Shown here piece after piece: positions 12,105-24,000 of a stretch of DNA of 64,000 nt. The first letter of the stretch is position 1; every line of letters starts with the position of its first letter. This DNA is from Sipunculus nudus (Eukaryota; Annelida; Sipuncula; Golfingiida; Sipunculidae). The stretch is from assembly GCA_026874595.1 (NCBI GenBank), contig CM049308.1, positions 18,166,001-18,230,000 on the forward strand, written 5' to 3'. Position numbers and translations under genes: made by a program. The notes beneath the pieces are model-generated. The model did no database searches. It had not been told where the DNA came from and was given only the letters and a program-made list of their open reading frames with translations.

Positions 12105-12660
12105 AAATGTCAACAAGAGCACTGCAAATGTGCATAATATGCCTGTTTTATGTGTTGTGACCTCTGACTTCAGTAATTATGCATGAATTTTGCTGAGACT
12201 TTAAATCAGGAGATTTATAGTATTGGTTTATTTATAATGAGTTTCATGAAAATCCATCAAATGTTTGGTATGTCATCATTGTGCAACCAAAGGCTGGTAA
12301 CCTCTGACCCCATTTAATATGCTAGGATTTTTATCAGGAGTCTAACTTAGGTGAGATATTATATTGGTTAATATTTCTATTGAGTTTCATTAAAATCAAT
12401 CATATTACTGATAAGTTATCATGGTGACACCACAAAGTAGTGTTGTAACCTCTGACCTCATTAAATATGCATGGATTTTGCCTATAATCTACCTCAGACA
12501 AGATAATCTATTGGTTAGAAGTTATGGTGAGTTTTATGAAAATCCACCAAATGCCTGGTAAGTTATTACAGCAACACTAAAAGTTAACAGACAGAGGGAC
12601 AGATAGATGGATGGAGGGTATACCATAAAACTTCTCATCATATAACATTATCTGACACCA
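12105..12660 (+). repeat. Interspersed repeat family B, copy 1
   Basis: The element starts at CAAGAGCACTGCAAATGTGC and holds three internal sub-units of about 120-130 bp. Each sub-unit has ACCTCTGACCTCATTAAATATGC, a GGATTTTGCC block, a GAGATATTNTATTGGT block, GAGTTTCATGAAAATCC and GTAAGTTATCATGGTGACACC. It ends near CATATAACATTATC after a GGACGGA/CCATAA block. Copies in the same orientation lie at 15620-16115, 18180-18620, 25410-25850 and 33600-33990. Confidence 0.8.
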
Positions 12661-14390
12661 GAAAACAACACAGATGCCCTAGTCATCAGTTAATTGATGG
12701 GCTGGAATGACTGCAAAAAGGAGTAATGAATGATCATACTAGCAGTCAAGTAAGAAATGGATGTAGCAATTTTGTTTAAACTGAATATGTACACACTGGT
12801 ACAAACACTGGTACCAATAAAGGTGAAAATAAGGTACATTATTTCAATTTCATGTTACAAAATATTTGTTCAGCAACCTTGATCACTGAGAAGAGTTTGA
12901 CTTGAAGGGTGCCTGCCCCACAGTTCACAGAATATATTTAACCATGGCCTAATTTAAGTACCAAAGAGATCACGAGGAAAAGAACATTTTTGGATGTGCA
13001 ATTATAAGTTTCTAGGTCTGATGGTTACTATTTGTAGAACTATCTGTAGAACAGCCAAATGGATGGATGGTCTTTTGTCTTTACAGAAGAATGATGAACA
13101 AAAGGTCATTGCTATAGCTTAGATGAGATTAAGTCAGCTCAGCAAAAAACCTCCTTCACCGCCTGTTCTGCAGGAGAACTAAAATAAAGTTGATATTACT
13201 GACGTTATCTCAAATAAATATTAGTTCTGGGTAAGAGGTATGAGGGATCATTTTGTTGTGGCATTTGTGTAAAGCCACCCCTCTTGTCCTGCTTGTGAAC
13301 TTCCACATGGAAATTGAATCACCGAGCTCTGAGAAATAACAGATCAGGGAGATTATTGCCCGCATGAATTGATCAGCAAACATGGATGCTGGCATGCACT
13401 TCATTATCACAGGTGTGTCAACAGACAGGTAAAATACATCACCTGGGGCGTATAAACACTAAAACATATGGCCACCGCCGACTGAGGTTGGGCAGGAAAC
13501 TTTTTTCTACCCATCTGCTTGCTTATTTCTTCAGCCAACAAAACCTGAATTATCTACCACCATTGCTGACTACTCATGCATATTTATGAGGTCTGACAAA
13601 TCAGCAATAGGTGAACACTCCAAGATACAGCCAGGACTGGTTTATCCAGATAAAGTTGACACTTGTGCTTACAATGTATTACAGGTCTACAAATGGGTCA
13701 TGAATATCACTGGAGCCAGTAAAAAGTTGGTTCATAGATGTTTTAGAAAGAAATGGCTGTAGTTTTTTTATCTGGTAAGTGGTAGCACTTTTGTTGACCA
13801 AATGGTCATGAATATTCATTAGACTTAAAAATTAACCAGATAACAGAGCCAACAGTGAAAGTCTCAAAAAAAATTTACAACAAAAAATTGCTTGACTTTT
13901 ATAAGAAACTGTAAATATTCATGAAATGTACGTAATATACTAATACTGATATCTCTGTCCTAATGTGATTTTTAATTAATTTTTTATACAAATAAGCCAT
14001 TACAAATATTTTATATAAAAATTAAAAAAGCTACTTAGCCAATTTTCTGAGTGAAATATAATGTATATACTGTATTTAATTAATTAGAGAAATTAAGATA
14101 TTTAATTTTTAAAAAATATGAGAGAACTATCTACCTTTTCTTGACATATAGATTGCCTCCCTGCATGTAAACAAACTTGACCATTCATACCTAAATAACC
14201 TATTCATGGGAGTTTTTTTTTTAAAGAAGTGTCATAGGTTTGACCCCTTTATTTAAAATCAGCCCAACAGTAATATAAAATAAATGTTAGACCCATTATG
14301 TATATATGATTTTAAAAACAGCTCTGTGTTCTTTCCAACAGTATATGTGCTGATGAAACTTTAATTAATTTTCTGATATTTTAATATAGT
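12660..14390. other. AT-rich intergenic DNA, nothing recognised
   Basis: No open frame resembles a protein family. I see no tRNA, rRNA or inverted-repeat element in this stretch. Confidence 0.3.
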
Positions 14391-14700
14391 AACCCCTTGC
14401 CTAATGACCACCTCATTTTAGAGACCACCTCACAGTCCCAATTACATTTTTGCCCTTTAATATCAGACTTTGCTCAGATGATCACCTCAAAAATGTGACC
14501 ATAATATGACCAAAATCTTAACCAACATCTGTTGAACAAACTGTGAATATAACTGTAACCTGTGACCCCCACCTTTGACCCTATGATCCTAAAATCAATA
14601 GGATTCTTACATTAGTGGTGGGACATATCAAGTTTGAATCTAGTCAATCAAAACAGGAGTTATCATTTATGAAGGGAAGTACAGAAAAACAAACAGGATG
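14390..14700 (+). repeat. Repeat remnants: DNA-element-like piece then TGACCT-family unit
   Basis: 14390-14520 reads CTAATGACCACCTCATTTTAGAGACCACC, which resembles the interior ends of pogo/Tigger-like elements (compare 42223-43152). It is followed at 14555-14660 by a TGACCT-family unit (CCTTTGACCCTATGATCCTAAAATC, then AATAGGATTCTTAC). Confidence 0.45.
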
Positions 14701-15619
14701 ATTATTATAGAACTCTCACTTTTTAAAAGGGCCCAAATAAGCCTGAAAATAAATCAACAATAAATCATATTAAATATATATAATTATTTTCTAGCATTAC
14801 CCACACCCACCTTGTGTGAAAAAGATTTGGTTATAACATTTAAATTACCATACACATAGGACTTGCACTTTGGTTTGTACATTCACATTTCCTTTCATTA
14901 CTCTTCCCCTAATATGAAGGTTACACGTTGTGAAAACTGCCATCACTGTGATATTATGAATGGTCACTCAAGTGCCTTTTTCAGCATGACTAATGTTATG
15001 ACTCAGGGTAGGCCTTAACAGCCAAATGAATGAACCATGCTTCATGGCAAGAATATAAAAATTGGTAAAAATATTCAAAAAATATTTCCCCCCAAAAAGA
15101 AGGATGTTTAGGATGGATTTAACTAGTGTTCATGTATATAAACTAAACTCTGCAACTCTTTTTTCCAATCTTACTAAATCATCTGCTTACACAACAAATT
15201 AAGTATAAATACATGGCACCTGATAAGTGATTGGTATAAAATTTATCCTGCAATTATGACTGTTTTAGTTGTTTCAGCTGTTGACTTTTCCTCATTATCA
15301 TAAATATTTATATGGCCAGATGAAAAATTAGCAAAAATGCAAGGGTTTTATCTCTTTAACATTAACTTATCTATTGATTTTCCTACTGCCCATATTTCTG
15401 TGGCAAGCTGAATGATTAGAATAACATTATTTACACTGCAGGAAAACAAAGTGAAAGTGCTGAAATCATATGCCAGTCAAGTCTCTCTTACCCCCACAAA
15501 TGGCAATAAATATTTATTGATCTCAGCAAATGATTGCCATTCAACATGTTCAAGAAGATAGAATGGTCTGAACTAAATGATCTATCCTTACTAAGTTATA
15601 AGAAAGAGAACAACAATAT

Positions 15620-16115
15620 AAAACAAGAGCATCGCAAACATGCAAGATATGCCTGTCTAATGTCTTGTGAGCTCTGACCTCATTAAATAAGCGTGAAATC
15701 TGCTGAGAATTTAATTGAGGTGAGAAATTTTATTTGTAAATATGTTTAATGAGTTTCATGAAAATCCATAGGAGTTTTATTAAGTCACCATGATGCCTCC
15801 AAAGTGCAGTGACCTCTGACCTCATTAAATATGCATGGATTTTGCTGGAAATCAATCTTAGGCGAGATATTTCATTGATGAGTTTTATCAAAAATCTTCC
15901 ATATTCATCACAAGTTATCTACCACCACAAAGTAGCCTAGTGACCCCTGACCTTATTAAATATGCGTGGATTTTGCCCATAATCGAACTTGGGCGAGATA
16001 ATCTGTCAGTTAGTTGTTGTGGTGAGTTTGGTAAAAATCCATTAAAGCCCCCGACGGATGGACGGTAGGTATACCATAATAATTCCATCATATGATGGGT
16101 GTATAATAATAAACA
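15620..16115 (+). repeat. Interspersed repeat family B, copy 2
   Basis: Same layout as the copy at 12105-12660: CAAGAGCATCGCAAACATGC start, then CTCTGACCTCATTAAATA blocks near 15670, 15815 and 15945, and an end at CCATCATATGATGGGTGTATAA. The palindromic CATATGATG end is well preserved here. Confidence 0.8.
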
Positions 16116-17060
16116 CCATATGGATTTCCCTATTTTGGGATGCTCCCTAACCCAATCCATAATGTTCTGCAAACATTGAAATCCAAGTGTTAATGTTTAT
16201 ACTTTGAGATTGCTGATGTGCACAAGCTGTATTTCAGATAACCAGTGACCGCCATCACTCTGAGGTGCTGGGCGCTAGACCGTGACCTGAACAGGGGGCC
16301 AGGCCACATACTACACTGGCCATTGTCTGCCGTCACTTATTTTTTGGCCCACATTCCCAGGTTCATTAAAGCATGACAGTGACTGTTCATTTGTGAATAT
16401 TCCTTGATGAAGCTCCAGAGTCCGGAGAAGATGCTGGATCAAAATCAAAATCTATAGATTCTTCTTTGGCCCATTCCCCAAATGCACTGATAATTTTATG
16501 AGATTCTGTTTCTGAGCATTAGTTATGTTCTGAACAAACACACAAAAGACACATGAACAGAAATGAACACCTACCCTCCTGGCAAAGGCAACTATAAAAT
16601 CTGATATTGGAGATACCTTAATATAAAAAAGTATAAAAGTATAAAATAGGCCCTACTCTTCTGAAGCATATGTTAACATGTTACAAGACCCATACCAGCA
16701 ATTTTTTTAAATGGTCCTAGCACATGGTTGAACCAATATGTGTATCAAATTTGATAAAAAGTATGCAGAACTTAAACAGTTATTTTGATTTGGCCTTGAA
16801 GATCTCTTGAAGACGTCTGAAATCTTGATGAAAACAATTTGTGTCAAATTAAAAGGGGGGGGGGGGTGGGGGGGGGGGGGAACATGCAGGACTTCAAAAA
16901 GTTATTGGGTTCACAAAAATTCTGTTTCTGCATATTTGACCTATAAAACCAAGGTCAAGCTCACTAGTTTTCAAATATATAAGTTCAGCTTAGTGTTCAC
17001 ACATAGCTGTGATAATTGGGCTGGTAAGCCTACTTGAGTCATGATACAAGCAATATCAAG
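16115..17060. other. Unassigned DNA with a long G tract
   Basis: A G-rich run at 16852-16880 (G10-TGG-type, interrupted by one T) is the only notable feature. No gene is recognised. Confidence 0.3.
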
Positions 17061-17270
17061 AAATGCACTGCAGTGGTCTTCCATCATGTTGCATTTATAT
17101 TGTTGTAAACAGCCCATAATCTTAACATTAGGCTATGAATGATACATTAATGCAAGAGGATACATGTGAACTCACAACCCAAATTGAACCCCATCTCTAT
17201 GGTAACGAGTCATTTCCTGTATCACGTACAAGTTGGCTGCATCCAGTAAACTGTGCAAGCCCTACTTGAA
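17060..17270 (+). repeat. Interspersed repeat family C, copy 1
   Basis: This matches 31775-31970 on the same strand. Shared blocks are GCACTGCAGTGGTCTTCCAT, CATGTTG, GTAAACAGCCCAT, ATCTTAAC and the highly conserved TATGGTAACGAGTCATTTCC. There is no ORF. Confidence 0.75.
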
Positions 17271-17689
17271 TTCATACGGTGAGAAATTCAACAAACATGC
17301 AGAGGGATTTACCAATATGCTGAATTAGAACAGATTTTTCTCATTCATGTTTGGTGTTGTTAGAAAGTACACTAAAAATGCAAATGATTAGTCTTGTTTA
17401 TGTCAATTGACAGTGTATCTGTAGGCCATGAGGCATTGTCAGAAATGTTGAAAATATCTGCATCCTCATGTGGCCTTATAATAAGTTCCTCAGACCTAGA
17501 TGTTAAGGCACTCTGGCAGGCCAGTGATCTGGTTGTGATGTCAGAGGGCCGATATGGCGGTAGTTCACACGGACATCTAGCACCAAGTGTGTTGTGTACA
17601 ACTCAGATAGGGAACAATGTAACAACATGCTGACACAAAAATGTATTTGAAAACACAAAAAGGTGTTTGAAAACTAGGTCCAAACCGTT

Positions 17690-17835
17690 CTAGAGCATTC
17701 ACACTACACATTAGCAAAGTGGATAAAATGATTTGCTTTCAAAATAGTTTGAAACCACCTCCAGAGCTTGATCCAAAACGCTTTGGCTATAATGGTTTGA
17801 AAATGCTTATGACTGCAGTGTGAATGCTCTGATGC
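17690..17835. repeat. Small inverted-repeat element
   Basis: GAGCATTCACACT (17694-17706) is repeated in inverted form as AGTGTGAATGCTC (17818-17830). The interior carries several GTTTGAAA/TTTCAAA strings. This may be a short MITE or its terminal part. Confidence 0.5.
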
Positions 17836-18009
17836 ACATTCAAAACAGTTTGAAACCGGTTTGTATTTGCTGTGTGAAAGGGGTATAACAGCATAGAGCA
17901 TTTTTTTTTAAAATTATGCTCAAAGCTGTTATAAATATTTTCAACTGATTTATGTTTGAATGAGGCATGTAGTTTGTGAATTCAGTTGACCAAAATTCAG
18001 TTGACTGAC

Positions 18010-18092
18010 CTCTAGGCATGCTGACCTTGTAGAGTGGGTTACCCTCAAGTTGACTCTGGAAGGCTGAACTGAAGAATCCATCTCCTGATCCA
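18010..18092 (-). CDS. POMT2: POMT2 coding exon 9 (last one found)
   Basis: It encodes [20 protein letters not shown] then LYKVSMPR, the conserved [14 protein letters not shown] motif that precedes the MIR region in PMT enzymes. The acceptor is CTATTATTCAG. The predicted donor GTCAGTC is moderate and ends in phase 1. The next exon should open with the V/AYGS.I..KN block of the MIR region, but I could not find it. Confidence 0.88.
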
Positions 18093-21000
18093 CTGAATAA
18101 TAGATATATAATATATATGCAGAACTTACGATGAAACTTTAAATATATAAGGATTAATATTAAATCCATGAACAATAACATATAACAAGAGCACCTCATC
18201 AGTGCATTATGTGCCTGTTGTGTGCCTTGTGACCCCTGACCTCATTATGTATATGCAAATTTTGCAGTGAATTTGAATTCAGGCAAGATACTCTATTGGT
18301 AAATATTTTTGGTGAGTTTCATGAAAAGTCATCACTATAGTCTGGTGACCTAATAAAATTATTGTCAAACTCAGATGGATAATATTTGTATTTAGTTTAA
18401 TCAAATCCATCATATTTCAGGTAAGTTATCACAGCAACACCACAAGGAAGCCTGGTGGCATCTATCCTCATCAAACTTGTGTTGATTTTGCCAAAAATTG
18501 TAAACTGGGTGAGATATTCTACAGGTAAATATTTAAAGTGAATTATATGTAAAGCCATAAAATCCCTGGTAAGTTATCAAGGTGACACTTTTTAGGATGA
18601 AGGGATGGACGTACCATAATACGACCCGTCTTAGACATATAATAATTTATTTAGTTCACCTGAATAGCCCTCTCTATATATCTATCTCGGACCAGCATTC
18701 AGGTTTTGTAAAGAGGGATATGGGAATTTTTAAGAAGTCATTTCAACTTATTGACAGGCATTAGAAAATAATCTTTAAGGCCAAAAAAAAGGTATGGTTC
18801 TCAGGCACTTTTTTCAGAAATCAGTGTGGGTGGGCAGACGGGTTTTTTTATTACATTTTTTTGTATGTTTTCATTAAAAATGTCATATGATCAGAATAAA
18901 ACATGATAATAACATAGTTTTTTTCTAAACAGGTAAAAGCATTACATATCAAAGGAAAACTTATCAAAATTGTATTATTTCATCTTCTTGAAAGATGAAA
19001 ATCAAAACAAAAATTTTTGATGTGGGGGGTAAAAATTGATGCATGCCTGGAAACCATACCTTTAATTTTTTTTGGCCTAAGGTCTGGTTGAAGATTTGTT
19101 CATTTTCTTTATTCAACTATCTTCTCCATTTGTTACTCTGTTGGAACCTTTGGATCATAACTGGTAGGGATGGATGTGAAAAATTTGATATGATGATATA
19201 TCAACCAATGCCAGAGGAAAAAAATACAAGATACAAGATACAAGATTTATTCCATACCAATACAGGAATTTGCTTTGCAGGTGATATCATATGTAAGACA
19301 CAGTGCTGATTGAAAAACAAAAACATGATAGTATAGTATAGTATTTAAAAAGAAGTATTAATATTATATTTTGATGAATCTATGTATTAAACAATCTAAT
19401 CACCTTCAGTACAAATGAATTGGAATGCTGGTTTGTTCTGCATTTCAGGGATGGCAGCCTTTGGCCTGGTTTTAGCCAGACAATATAATCACTAAGCAAG
19501 CTTTTACCATCAACCTTTTTTTTATCATATTCATAACATTATTTTCATAAATAATATTTATGTCCTCTAAATTAAGACCAATAACTGCTATTTTTCTTAT
19601 CCCTTCAATTTTCTTTTTGTTCTTAATGGTATGATTTCCCCACCAGCATTTCAAAGCATATGATATGACACTCTGGATCATCCAAGAATAGAATAAACCA
19701 AATAGTTCATTATCCATATTAAACAATTTCAGTTTCCTTAGAAAGTATAAATGCTACTGCCCTTAACTGTACTAAGTTTACATTATTATCCTATTTAAGC
19801 CTGTCATCTAATACTACCCCTAAGTATTTATACTATTGTGCAATTTCTACTTTTGTTCCATCAATAGATACTGAATATTGACAAGATAGTCTTTGTCTTA
19901 AATCAATTTTCAATTCCTTTGTTTTTGAAGGATTTAGTAACAAATTATTATTCTTGCAGCAAGTAACTACTTGTCCAGTTTCCTTTCGATATTTATTTTA
20001 ATCACAACTGGAAATTAGTCCAACAACTATAGTATCATCTGCATATTTCAAAATAAGACCACCTTGCTGGGTAGCCTGGAAATCACTGGTATAAATTATG
20101 AAAAGAAATGGGGAGAGCACGCATCCTCGTGGGGCACCTGTGTTCATCCCTACAACTGATGAATTGCTAAAACCAACCTTCACATACTGCTTTCTATCAT
20201 TGAGAAAGTCCAGTACCCACAAACAGATCATGTGGTCATTTAACAGCTGTAACTTATTAATCATAAAGTGAGGCTTGAATTGTGTTAAATGCTGGTTACT
20301 GAAGGCTTTGCATATGATTATTGATAGACCTAAAACTAATGAAGTTTAAAAACCAATGGATATGGCAAAATATATACAATCATCATAACCTGGTATGGCA
20401 AATCTAACCATCTTTCTGATTATTCTTAATTGGCATTATCATGGAAAACATTTCAACAATATTTGTTAGAGACCTGCAAGATACTTCAAGGCACATCTTC
20501 TATTTTTGCTTGACAAGTGCTGCATTGCTGCCAGACATGGTTGTTTAAACAGATGTAACAGAATCTTTGTCTTAAAAGTCAGTATTTTATCAATAACCAT
20601 TTGACTATATATGTAGCTAATATTAACTAGGGCCATAATGGTATATTATCTAAGGATATGATACTCATCATGACACTGAAGTAGCCCCGTTGGCACCATC
20701 TGATTCCAGAATTAAGTTTGAGTCCAGACCAATCAAATCTAAGTACAAGTCTGAGTCATTGAGATTCCAGTCTAAGTCCACCTTCTTCCAGTCTTAGGCA
20801 TCTGGAACCCAAGTCCAAGTCTAATACAAATATCCTCAGAAAACAATTTGTAATGGAAAATTAAGTTTTTTTATAGACATTTTTAAGTTCATTTACACAT
20901 ACTTTTACCGTAAGCTCCCCATTCAGAACAGGCGCATGGTATATATACAGTGTTTTTATTTTGTAATATTCTGTTAGTAGTTCGCACATGCATGTATAGA

Positions 21001-24000
21001 AGTTTTTATAGTATGTTTTTTTATCTATTGTTCCCAGATGGATTCAGCCTGATTTCTGGAGTCCTTACCTCTGAGTCTGAGTACAAATCCCAGCTCAGGA
21101 CCCTTAAGTCCAAATCTGAGTCCCAGTCTTTAAAAAAGTTGACTTAAGTCTGGATGCAAAAAGACTATTTCAAAATGTCAGATTTCACAACAGATAGTCA
21201 AATATTGTCAATGTATCAATACTGGGACTTCTGACATTACCAATCAATATTTGTATCGCATGTATCTTTGCAAGTTTGCACCAGTCCTAATATTAACATT
21301 TCTACCAGACTTTATCAATAACTGGTTACTAAATCTATGCTGATAATTAACCATCCAAGACAGTTGGGTAAGAGCACCTTTAGTTTTAAAGTCCAAGGAG
21401 TACTTTGTGTTACTTCTATGATGTCAAGTGTCATGCTTCTTAAATGGCAAAATGGCACCAAAATGCAATAGCTTATGTGCTGCCCCCTGGTGGGAAAACA
21501 GTCAACAAATCTTCTATAACACATAAACAGTCTCTAAATTTCATGGAGCTTTTCCTGAGAAATCTAATGTGTACTGATTCAAGATCAAGAAAACCTTAGT
21601 AAAGGTCAAGATCTCAGTTGACAAAGGCTGCCCTATGATCCATAAAACCCCCACAGAATTTGAAAGAAATGTGTATAATTTTTTTTGTCATTTAAATTAA
21701 AGCTTATTTTGTAATGACAGTGACAGCATGCACTAAAACTCTATTACCACTGACCATCCCTTCCACAGGGAACTATAATTCTGTCTGATCATTCTAGAGA
21801 TAAAATCACAAAATTTGATAAGATAATATTTCTTACCTAAAGACACTTTTTTTTTTACATGAAATCTGTGCGTTATTTGTTCTTAATTTATAGGCAGCAT
21901 GTGTAAGGTCAAGAAAATATACCTAGATTTTCTGATGACAAGATATATTATCTTCTCATAAGGAAAATTTATTATTTTGCCTCTCTCCCAAGTAAACATT
22001 TATTGTCATAAGATATTTTGTTCTGGTAGCAGGTAAAATCATCTTATCAGGAGAAAAAAATTCTTACCATGTGAATAATTTACTTTTCCATTAAGAGAAT
22101 TTTTTGCCCTTCTCTAGAAAATGTTCTTACCGTAAGATTTCTTGTACTGTAAGAAAATTATTTTGACTTTGAAAAAATTTAAGGAATCCACAATATAGTG
22201 ACTCACCTGCGATGAAGGACTGAGAAGTGTATCCAGTAGAACAGGACGTACAAGAACACTGGAAGACAGATGAGGCAGCCTGCTCGAGCAGCAAAGTGTT
22301 TTACAAGGTCAGCCTGAAAAAAAGAGGAACAGGGTTATAAAATTTACTGTGTGCAATGCTGTGCATCATACCTGGTCCACAATAAATAAAACTGGCTTTC
22401 AGAAATTGGAAATATCATGTCAATGTATTTTTAAACTTGACTTGCAGAAAATATTATTCCAGTATATTTTAAGTCTTAATTTTAGTTCAGTAATTCTTAC
22501 ATCTTACTTTGTGGAAAATACCACTTCTGTATGTTTGAGTCTTTTTGTGATAAATGCCATTTAAGAAAAATATCATTATGGTATATTTTTAATCTTACAT
22601 TTATGGAAAAAATCATTCCAATATAATTAATAAATTTTACTGTGAGATAAATATAATTTCATTATAAATATAATTTCATTATATTTTTAATCTGATTCTG
22701 TGAAAAAACAACTTTTTAATGTATATTTAATTTTACTGTAAAAAAAATTAAAGATATATTTTGTGCAAAATAATGTATTAGTATATGTTGTGATCTTATT
22801 ATCTGAAAAAATATCATGTCAGTGAAGTTTTAGACCTACTATGTGGAAAATATCATTTCAGTGTACATTTATCTTACTTTCGGAAAAGTGTGGTGAGTAA
22901 TTAACTTAAATGTTTGGTTATTAATTCTCTTGTCACAAAGCTATTTGCACTGTGAATCAATTGACAAAGTCTATCCATAATGAATAGCCATAATAACATA
23001 ATAAATCGGTAAAATTTCATTCCATTGGCTCACCACACAAAAGTAGAAGAGTGCTCACACACATACAGATATACGTACAAAGATATAGATGCAAAATTAT
23101 GATTTACTAAAGTGGATTGTCATTGAAATATTATGATTATGTTCTCAAACTTATATGTTACCAAATGATTTAGCACTAAACTGGATAAGGGAATGGTCTT
23201 ATATTAGGAGATGAAAAACTTTATAACAGATTAATAATTAATTTTTTAAACATTTATGCAACTTAACAACCAATCAGCAGCTTTGCCATGTAGTTCTCTG
23301 TGAAGTTGAAGATGAAATCCATTTCATATGCATATGTCCAAAATATGAGGAAATTAGAGAGGAACTTTACAAATCTATTCTTAACAGTGAAACAGAGTTG
23401 TTAGGATTATCTCCTAAAAGTCAATTTATATACCTGCTTCAAAACTGTGTTAAAGAAATCAGTGACTTTGTAGCTAAAGCATGGGAGATACGAAAGAACT
23501 GTTTGTACGCCTGTACTACCATTATCAACTAGAGTACTGAGTGTCATATAAACCCCTGCAAGGGTTGGGTACTATAAGCAGACATTTATTGTACTTTATC
23601 TTGTATTAATGTACATGACACTAAAATAAATAAACTCATTCATTCATTCTCTGTGTATTGGACCACTAATTTAGACCATCATCAAAGGGACAGAATATTG
23701 TACAAAATAAGACTGCTTTCTCAGACACTGACTTTCTTGTATTTTTTTAACTTAGTAATTTGCCATGTACATTTAATCAAGCCCATGCCTCATTCCTTCT
23801 TTGGACCTCACTTTTTAGAATTTGGAATATTTCATGAAAATTTTTTTAAAGTTCAACGGATACCCACTGGTGGATCAGATATCACTTTTCTCTCTGAGAC
23901 AGTTGTTATAATACCATGATCCAAACTGAGCATCAGTTGTTGGAGACCTCTGGTGTCAAAATTTATAACTACATGTGGTTTCTCCAAATGTAAGGCCTCA

